A stretch of 5,820 nucleotides of DNA, from assembly GCA_011620465.1 (NCBI GenBank), contig WOZC01000128.1, forward strand, positions 2,373-8,192, given 5' to 3'. The position numbers and the translations under genes were made by a program. Numbering within the stretch: the stretch's first letter is position 1; the number at the start of each line of letters is the position of its first letter. Shown one piece after another: positions 1-5,109 of this stretch. The DNA comes from Anaerolineaceae bacterium. GTDB lineage: Bacteria > Chloroflexota > Anaerolineae > Anaerolineales > Anaerolineaceae. Below the pieces are notes generated by a model. The model made no database searches. It saw only the letters and a list, made by a program, of their open reading frames with translations, and was not told the origin of the DNA.

Positions 1-384
1 GCAACCTATCAGTGGCTGCGAGCCTACTACATTCTCGGTGACGATAAACGCAACCATTCCATCTTTACCAAGATCCTCGAAGCTGAAGAACGCGGGGAGG
101 CCACCTTCCCGGTGACCACCGGTAAAAACTCGTTTGACTTCATCGAGGTCGACGAACTCGCCTACCAGATCGCGATGGTAATCACGCAGACAGACGTGAC
201 GGGAGTTATCAACACCTGCACCGGAAAAGCAACCACCCTCCGCGAGAAGGTGGAAGAATTTATCGCAAGCAGAGGTCTGAACATCAAACCTCAATTTGGA
301 GCCTTCCCAGATAGACCCTACGATTCACCAATCGTGTATGGGGACAACACTAAAATTCAGAAAATCCTTTCTGCTGCCAGGTAA
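1..384 (+). CDS. NAD-dependent epimerase/dehydratase (extended SDR), C-terminal part, 5' truncated by window
   Basis: The reading frame is open from the first base, so only the last 127 residues are present; the N-terminal Rossmann fold with the GxxGxxG and YxxxK motifs lies outside the window. The segments RAYYILGDD (7-15), SIFTKI (20-25), FPVTTGKNSFDFIEVDELA (36-54) and the TGVINTCTGKATTLRE stretch (67-82) match the substrate-binding half of extended SDR epimerases found in polysaccharide clusters. In these the FIxVDELA-type helix packs against the sugar-binding region and VINxCTG precedes the last helices. The likely role is epimerising, dehydrating or reducing a nucleotide-linked sugar in the cytoplasm; the exact substrate cannot be read from this fragment. 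A GTG at 112 is an internal valine codon, not a start, because conserved sequence continues upstream of it. The stop is 8 nt before the RgpF-like gene, which indicates an operon. The family is fairly secure, the specific activity is not. Confidence 0.85.
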   Translation, partial: ATYQWLRAYYILGDDKRNHSIFTKILEAEERGEATFPVTTGKNSFDFIEVDELAYQIAMVITQTDVTGVINTCTGKATTLREKVEEFIASRGLNIKPQFGAFPDRPYDSPIVYGDNTKIQKILSAAR

Positions 385-392
385 AAATAAGC

Positions 393-2300
393 ATGAAACT
401 GGACAATACCAAGCCAATTCGACGAATTGCGATTTACTTTCTCTACGATAAGGACGGTATCGTAGACGATTACATCCCCTATCTTTTGCGCGACCTGGTC
501 AAGAACCTGGAAAAACTGATATTTGTCAGTAATGGACCTCTGACCACAGAGAGTAAGGCAAAGCTTGCCGAATTTGATGCCATAATCCTTGAACGTGAAA
601 ACAAAGGGTTGGATGTTTGGGCGTACAAAGAAGCCCTGCTGTCAGTAGGCTGGAAGAAACTGGCAGAATATGACGAAGTGGTCCTGCTAAACTACACCCT
701 GATGGGTCCGGTGCATCCATTCAAAGAAGCCTTTGATGCAATGGCGGAGCGGGATGTGCATTTTTGGGGTCTCACCCGCCACTACGGACTTCCCTTTGAC
801 CCATGGAAAACATGTAAGTACGGATATGTTCCGATGCACATTCAGTCCAGCTTCATGGTATTTCGCTCAGATTTTGTCCAATCGAAAGCGCTCCAGCACT
901 ACTGGGAAACTGTCCCGCTGGTTCGAACATACGCGGAATCAATAGGCTGGCATGAAGCCATTTTTACTGAAGATTTCACCCGCATGGGTTTTAAATCAGA
1001 TGTTTACGTTAACACAGACGACCTGAAAGAATATCATGAATATCCCATGATGCTTTACCCGAGGGAGTTGGTGGAGAACCGCGGGTGCCCGGTTTTTAAG
1101 CGCAAGGTGTTCTACAATATTTATAACGAGTTTATCGAAGTCAGTCCAGGGCAAGCAGCCCGCGATTTGTACCAATATCTGGAGCAGAAAACAGATTACG
1201 ACCTGAATCTGATATGGGATGTGCTGCTCAGAACCGCCCACATGTCAGATATTAAAGAACGCCTTCAGCTAAATTACATCCTGCCCGATCAAATAAAACT
1301 TCCTGATGAAAAACCAGCTCTGAAGGCTGCTCTGTTCCTTCACATTTACTACCCCGATCAAATTGAATATTGCTTACGGTACGCAAAAAACACCCCGGAT
1401 GACATGGACATTTTCATTTCGACAGATAGCGTGGAAAAGAAGGAAGCCATTGAAACTGTTTTTGCCAGTTTGCCAGATCGCAACGTCAAAGTGGTGTTGA
1501 TCGAAAACCGCGGCCGCGATGTCAGCGCGCTGCTGGTGGGATTTAGGCCGTACATCATGGATTATGACGTGGTTTGCACTGCGCATGATAAAAAGACAGA
1601 CTACTTCAAACCATACATTATTGGCGAGTCTTTTGCTTACCACTGTTTCGAAAACGTTTTGGGTTCCAGGGAATATGTTCACAATATCCTGAAAACATTC
1701 AAAGACAATCCCAGGCTGGGGCTTCTGACGCCGCCCACCCCAAATTTTGGTCCTTGGGCAAGTTTGCCCGGCAACGAATGGTTAATCAACTACGACTCAG
1801 CTGAAAAATATGCCCGCGAACTGGGAATCACCGTTCCCATGTCCAACTCGAATGCACCAATAGCGCCACTCGGCACAATTTTTTGGTTCAGAACCAAAGC
1901 TTTGGCGCTGCTCTTTGACCAAAATTATACTTACAAGGATTTTCCGGTTGAGCCTACTCGCGTCACCGACGGCACGATTATGCACTCAATCGAAAGGATA
2001 TATCCCTTCGCCGCACAGCAGGCTGGCTTTTATTCAGCCTGGGTAATGACCTTGAGCTACAGCCAACTGGAAATCACGAATTATCATAAGATCACCAAAG
2101 ACTACCATGTTGCTTTCGCGGGCAAGATTGGGTTCGAAGGTCGGGAGTATTACCTGAACTTGATCAACCAGGGCAATTCACTTAACCAAGAAATGTTAGC
2201 TGAGAGCAAACTAAAAACGAGAGTAAAAAAGTGGATCCTGAAAATTGCGGGTCCCCGCGGTTTGAACAAGGCTTCCAGTGCATGGAGAAAGATTAAGTGA
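393..2300 (+). CDS. RgpF-like rhamnan synthesis protein (putative glycosyltransferase), 635 aa
   Basis: The protein resembles the rhamnan synthesis F family (RgpF of streptococcal rhamnose-glucose polysaccharide synthesis), which acts in the cytoplasm or at the membrane on polyrhamnose chains. The N-terminus has the family opening IAIYFLYDKDGIVDDYIPYL (12-31), then FVSNGPL (44-50), ENKGLDVWAYKEAL (69-82), VVLLNYTLMGPV (96-107), FWGLTRHYG (124-132) and IQSSFMVFRSDF (150-161). The second half has ALFLHIYYPD (313-322), IENRGRDVSALLVGF (370-384), AHDKKTDY (397-404), APLGTIFWFR (491-500) and HSIERIYPF (531-539). The last 30 or so residues are basic (KTRVKKWILK at 608-617) and could touch the membrane; no transmembrane segment is seen. 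At 635 residues it is somewhat longer than the roughly 580 of streptococcal RgpF. The ATG at 393 fits the family N-terminus. Its Shine-Dalgarno is weak (AGG 11 nt upstream), so translation probably depends on coupling to the gene 8 nt upstream. Family confident; acceptor and linkage unknown. Confidence 0.92.
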   Translation: MKLDNTKPIRRIAIYFLYDKDGIVDDYIPYLLRDLVKNLEKLIFVSNGPLTTESKAKLAEFDAIILERENKGLDVWAYKEALLSVGWKKLAEYDEVVLLNYTLMGPVHPFKEAFDAMAERDVHFWGLTRHYGLPFDPWKTCKYGYVPMHIQSSFMVFRSDFVQSKALQHYWETVPLVRTYAESIGWHEAIFTEDFTRMGFKSDVYVNTDDLKEYHEYPMMLYPRELVENRGCPVFKRKVFYNIYNEFIEVSPGQAARDLYQYLEQKTDYDLNLIWDVLLRTAHMSDIKERLQLNYILPDQIKLPDEKPALKAALFLHIYYPDQIEYCLRYAKNTPDDMDIFISTDSVEKKEAIETVFASLPDRNVKVVLIENRGRDVSALLVGFRPYIMDYDVVCTAHDKKTDYFKPYIIGESFAYHCFENVLGSREYVHNILKTFKDNPRLGLLTPPTPNFGPWASLPGNEWLINYDSAEKYARELGITVPMSNSNAPIAPLGTIFWFRTKALALLFDQNYTYKDFPVEPTRVTDGTIMHSIERIYPFAAQQAGFYSAWVMTLSYSQLEITNYHKITKDYHVAFAGKIGFEGREYYLNLINQGNSLNQEMLAESKLKTRVKKWILKIAGPRGLNKASSAWRKIK

Positions 2301-2302
2301 TG
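2284..2302 (+). promoter_or_regulatory. TGATG stop/start coupling with upstream GGAG
   Basis: GGAG at 2284-2287 sits 12 nt before the ATG at 2300, a longer than ideal spacing. The ATG shares its A with the TGA of the RgpF-like gene. This arrangement is typical of termination-reinitiation and decides the start in favour of 2300. Confidence 0.6.
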
Positions 2303-3397
2303 AGCAATAACGCACCTTTGGTCAGTATCGTTATGTCCAATTACAATGGTGAGCTTCTGATCAAGCTAACTATTGAAAGCGTGCTTGCCCAAACGTATCA
2401 GAATTGGGAATTCATCATCTTTGATGACTGCTCCACAGACCGCTCCCGGGAGATCATTTTATCGTTCAATGATACGCGAATAAAACCATTCTTTTCTGAC
2501 ACGCACGAGCAAATGGTCTATGGATTTAATTATGGAATTACCCACTCTTCAGGAGAACTGATAGCGCGCATAGACAGCGATGATACCTGGGAACCGGACA
2601 AGCTGCAGAAACAAGTGGATTTTTTCCGAGATCACCCCGATTATGGCGCCTGTTTCACGCTGGTCGACTTTATTGACGAGCATGGGAATATTCTTACCGA
2701 AAAGGATACGGAACGAGTGCTTTGGTGGGATATCCGCAACAAAACCCAAGCAGAATGGTTGCGATACTTTTATTTCTACGGCTGCGGTGTATCCCATCCA
2801 TCTGCCATGTTTTCGCGCAACGTGATTGAGAAGGTTGGTCTTTATAACTTGGGCTACGTTCAGGTGCAGGATTATGACTTATGGATCAGGATCGCCAAGC
2901 ATTATCCGCTCCACATCATCCAGGAAAAACTAACCAATTACCGCTGGTTTACCACAGGCGCGAACGCAAGTGCCCCATCGGAAAAAGGAATTCGACGGGC
3001 AAATTTCGAATTCTCTCAAATTTATTGCGGTTTTTTTGATGATCTCTCCGACGAATTGTTTATCGAAGCCTTTGGTGCAGATTTCACCCACCAAGGCACT
3101 ACCGACCCGGATGAACTAACGGTTGAACGCATGCTTCTGCTGTTCAAAAAGGTTTTCTGCGGATATGCGCCACAACTTGGTGGGGCTCAAATGTTCCTGC
3201 GCTTGCTGCAGGATGAGAAGATGCGCGGAATTATGCGCGACCGGTATAACCTGACTCAATTAGACTTTTACGAGTTGACTGCCAAACCAATCCTTTTTGA
3301 TGAGACTGGTCTTTCTACTTCCTCGCAGCCTGTGATAATCCCAACCGTGAAACGCAAGCCCCAGTTTCTGAGTTGGCTGCGCCGTCGATTTATTTAG
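2300..3397 (+). CDS. Family 2 (GT-A) glycosyltransferase, 365 aa
   Basis: This is a GT-A fold enzyme that transfers a sugar from a nucleotide donor to a growing glycan, in the cytoplasm or at the inner membrane face. It opens with VSIVMSNYNGELLIKLTIES (8-27) and SVLAQTYQNWEFIIFDD (27-43), where D42 and D43 would contact the nucleotide. The metal-binding DxD-type motif is IARIDSDDTWEPDKL (88-102). QDYDLWIRIA (190-199) carries the probable catalytic acidic residues. The C-terminus is basic (KPQFLSWLRRRF, 353-364), consistent with peripheral membrane attachment. The ATG at 2300 is chosen because it overlaps the preceding TGA by one base (TGATG) and is preceded by GGAG at 2284-2287; a GTG at 2297 would add one residue. 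It is the last gene of the plus-strand operon. Its final 8 bases overlap the end of the opposite-strand repeat-protein gene. Donor and acceptor cannot be predicted. Confidence 0.93.
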   Translation: MSNNAPLVSIVMSNYNGELLIKLTIESVLAQTYQNWEFIIFDDCSTDRSREIILSFNDTRIKPFFSDTHEQMVYGFNYGITHSSGELIARIDSDDTWEPDKLQKQVDFFRDHPDYGACFTLVDFIDEHGNILTEKDTERVLWWDIRNKTQAEWLRYFYFYGCGVSHPSAMFSRNVIEKVGLYNLGYVQVQDYDLWIRIAKHYPLHIIQEKLTNYRWFTTGANASAPSEKGIRRANFEFSQIYCGFFDDLSDELFIEAFGADFTHQGTTDPDELTVERMLLLFKKVFCGYAPQLGGAQMFLRLLQDEKMRGIMRDRYNLTQLDFYELTAKPILFDETGLSTSSQPVIIPTVKRKPQFLSWLRRRFI

Positions 3398-3662
3398 CCA
3401 ATCGCCCTTCACGCCGTCCGTAACAGATGTAGTGAACCAGGGGGTTGATGCCTTCCTCCCGGACATCCGCATACGTATTGAGGTAGAACTGGGTATTAAA
3501 CTTGTCGGAAGGGTTGCGTCCTTCTTTCCATCCGACTTTCATGAAGTGCTTGAGGGGGTCCACATCCGCGATGCGAACATCGGGGTAGGTGAACAAGTAG
3601 TAAACGGGATCAAATAGCCCGCTTTTTTTGATTAAGTGCCGATCGTTGAATGAAAAACCCAT
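3390..3662 (-). CDS. Small protein of two tandem polysaccharide-associated repeats, 90 aa
   Basis: The protein consists almost entirely of two copies of a repeat of about 36 residues, in the pattern FD..YYL..YPDV....DPL.H....G..EGRNP. Copy 1 is at residues 17-52 and copy 2 at 55-88, after a short lead MGFSFNDRHLIKKSG. I know this repeat from bacterial glycosyltransferases and other polysaccharide-locus proteins, where it usually flanks or links catalytic domains; its biochemical role is not clear to me. There is no signal peptide, membrane segment or catalytic motif. The gene looks real because its ATG overlaps the TAA of the upstream glycosyltransferase by one base (TAATG), and AGAGGG lies 5 nt upstream, the best ribosome site in the window. 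It may serve as an adaptor or oligomerisation piece for that glycosyltransferase. Alternatively it may be the remaining N-terminal part of a once longer protein, since it ends right after the second repeat. The stop lies inside the convergent GT2 gene. Confidence 0.8.
   Translation of the reverse strand: MGFSFNDRHLIKKSGLFDPVYYLFTYPDVRIADVDPLKHFMKVGWKEGRNPSDKFNTQFYLNTYADVREEGINPLVHYICYGRREGRLAK
3399..3614 (-). repeat. Two tandem protein repeats encoded in the 90-aa gene
   Basis: Unit 1 is encoded by about 3507-3614 (LFDPVYYLFTYPDV to WKEGRNP) and unit 2 by about 3399-3500 (FNTQFYLNTYADV to GRREGR). Shared positions include F-x-x-x-[YF]-YL-x-x-Y-x-DV, the [DN]PL-x-H core, and G-x-[KR]-EGR. The repeat is visible at protein level; the DNA copies have diverged. 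Confidence 0.8.
3605..3629 (+). terminator. Possible weak intrinsic terminator for the plus-strand operon
   Basis: On the plus strand CGGG (3605-3608) can pair with CCCG (3618-3621) around a 9-nt loop. A C and then seven T follow (3623-3629). With the C bulged, upstream A residues could extend the stem into the T-run. It lies about 210 nt past the GT2 stop, inside the antisense of the 90-aa gene. The same bases encode IKKSGLFDP on the minus strand, so the pattern may be a by-product of coding. The stem is short. Confidence 0.25.
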
Positions 3663-5038
3663 TATTTCCCTCTGAAGAACTTGATGAACTTACGCATGGG
3701 ACGGGTCAGGCGCCAACTCCGGCTGAGTGCGTAATGTACAGCCTCGAGCTTTGTTGCGTCCCATCCCTCTTTGATAGAGCGATTCTCAGATTCCAGGGTT
3801 TGAATCTGTTTAGAATGGTCAATCCATTGAACTGAAAGATTATCTACCTGGGTTTTCAACTCCTGGTTTTCCTCAGACAATGCCGCCAATGCATGGTTCG
3901 CTTGCAGAGTTATTTGTTCTTGTTTCTGGAAGAAGGAATTGAGGTGGAGGTTGATATCTTTCAGGACTGGTAAATAGGCTGTAAGTGCTGATTGATTCGC
4001 AGTTTTTACCTCCGCGATTTCAGCATAAGTTTCAGGCCAGAGATGGGCATGGTCAGATAACAGCCAATCCCGCCGTACGGTCTCCTGAGCGCTACGCGCC
4101 ATTGACTCCCGCAGTTGTGGATTTTCAATCAGCTGGCTGAGAGTATCAATCCATTCGGAGATAGCGGAGGCAGTAAAACCATTAACCCCTTCTTCAATCA
4201 CGCTGCTGTAAGGGGTCACTCTCGAGTAAATCCCCGGCAGCCCCATGGCGGTATATTCAAAGTATTTGATCGAACTCTTGCAATGGTTGTAGGGGATATC
4301 CTCCAAAGGGGCGATGGCAATGTTTGCCCTCTGAGAAAGCGCGACTTTTACGTAGTCCGCATAGACAAACGTTTCACTCTGGCAGTTGGTGATGACTGCT
4401 GGAATGCTTTCCTCAAACTCCAGGTTGGCTCCATAAAAGACAAACTCCAGGCGGCCGGGATACCTCATCGCCAATTCGCGGAAAGCTGGCTTGAGCATCT
4501 CAAGATCCGGGACGTGAGTAACAGTGCCCATGTAGAAAATTCGGATCTTATCGCACACCGGTTCAACCTGGGGGTTATTGAACTGCCAAAGCGAGTCATC
4601 GAGGTAATTGGGCAGGATAAAGATGTTGCTATTATATTTTCTAAGCAAATCAGCCAGATATGGCGTGGTAACTGTGAGTGCTTTGGCCTGAAGCATACCA
4701 ACCAAAATCGGAATTTGGGCTTTGGCATAATTGAGTTTTACCCTATCCGGGTGGTGAATAGGTAGAGCCAATAAGTCGTCATCCATATCCATCACAACCG
4801 GCTTGCCGAAGTTGGCAGCCTGGGACATCAAAGTGAGGTAATTCGATAAATTGGCGGGAAATTCCCTTTGAAAAACGACGACATCTGACTCTTTTATGGC
4901 ATCAGTCGAAAACTCTCCATCGACGACCCCTCTGTTGACCTGCATATTCGCCCGCGTCATTGGATTAAAAAGCCGGTAGGCTTCAAGGCTGGCAATGATT
5001 CGTTCATAGGTATAAACTGCAGCGGATTGTATCTTCAT
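3662..5038 (-). CDS. GT-B family glycosyltransferase with C-terminal coiled coil and SWRLT tail, 458 aa
   Basis: This is a predicted retaining glycosyltransferase of the group 1 (GT4-like) type, acting on a surface glycan in the cytoplasm. The N-terminal domain includes VVVFQREF (53-60) and KPVVMDMDDDLLALP (79-93), an acidic motif seen in related polysaccharide transferases. The linker NYLDDSLW (144-151) is followed by FYMGTVTHVPDLEML (168-182), the start of the C-terminal Rossmann domain. The donor-binding region is CKSSIKYFEYTAMGLPGIYS (253-272), followed by TPYSSVIEEGVNGF (275-288). Residues about 366-425 are rich in Q, E, L and N with heptad-like spacing and probably form a coiled coil. 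The end, SRSWRLTRPMRK (439-450), is a basic tail common in such proteins. The ATG at 5038 is preferred (GTGAG 6 nt upstream; MKIQSAAVYTYERI looks like a native start). A TTG at 5062 with AAGG upstream would add 8 residues. It follows rmlD by 71 nt and is coupled to the 90-aa gene. Confidence 0.9.
   Translation of the reverse strand: MKIQSAAVYTYERIIASLEAYRLFNPMTRANMQVNRGVVDGEFSTDAIKESDVVVFQREFPANLSNYLTLMSQAANFGKPVVMDMDDDLLALPIHHPDRVKLNYAKAQIPILVGMLQAKALTVTTPYLADLLRKYNSNIFILPNYLDDSLWQFNNPQVEPVCDKIRIFYMGTVTHVPDLEMLKPAFRELAMRYPGRLEFVFYGANLEFEESIPAVITNCQSETFVYADYVKVALSQRANIAIAPLEDIPYNHCKSSIKYFEYTAMGLPGIYSRVTPYSSVIEEGVNGFTASAISEWIDTLSQLIENPQLRESMARSAQETVRRDWLLSDHAHLWPETYAEIAEVKTANQSALTAYLPVLKDINLHLNSFFQKQEQITLQANHALAALSEENQELKTQVDNLSVQWIDHSKQIQTLESENRSIKEGWDATKLEAVHYALSRSWRLTRPMRKFIKFFRGK
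3663..3673 (-). promoter_or_regulatory. Strong ribosome binding site for the 90-aa repeat protein
   Basis: On the minus strand AGAGGG (3673-3668) is followed by 5 nt and then the ATG at 3662-3660. The site lies within the last codons of the upstream glycosyltransferase, whose TAA shares one base with the ATG. This supports translation of the small gene as a separate, coupled product. Confidence 0.7.
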
Positions 5039-5109
5039 CAACGACTCACTATTAAGAAACAATTGACCTTGATTAATGATAGGCGATATTTCAATTCAAA
5101 TTTCCTATG
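5039..5109. other. AT-rich 71-nt spacer between rmlD and the GT-B gene
   Basis: By count this spacer is about 31% GC, clearly more AT-rich than the genes around it. It contains a near-palindrome at 5088-5101 (ATTTCAATTCAAAT, 12 of 14 positions symmetrical). Read on the minus strand it has TATCAT as a possible -10 box, but no convincing -35 box at 16-18 nt. No GC hairpin with a T-run is seen, so rmlD and the GT are probably cotranscribed, perhaps with a weak internal promoter. Confidence 0.35.

Noticed and set aside
112..384. Short 90-codon gene starting at GTG 112
   Set aside because: The same frame is open to base 1 and the upstream residues fit the epimerase family, so this is the tail of a truncated gene rather than a small gene.
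3508..3530. GAAGG/CCTTC inverted repeat as a terminator after GT2
   Set aside because: The stem is only 5 bp, no clean T-run follows, and the bases lie in repeat codons of the minus-strand gene.
3432..3617. Plus-strand open frame of 61 codons downstream of the GT2 gene
   Set aside because: It is antisense to the repeat-protein gene, which has clear repeats, a strong ribosome site and an operon overlap. The plus-strand frame has none of these.
4115..4765. Plus-strand open frame of 216 codons opposite the GT-B gene
   Set aside because: It is fully antisense to the part of the GT-B gene that encodes its donor-binding motifs, shows no recognisable domain, and has no operon context; it is a shadow of coding constraint on the other strand.
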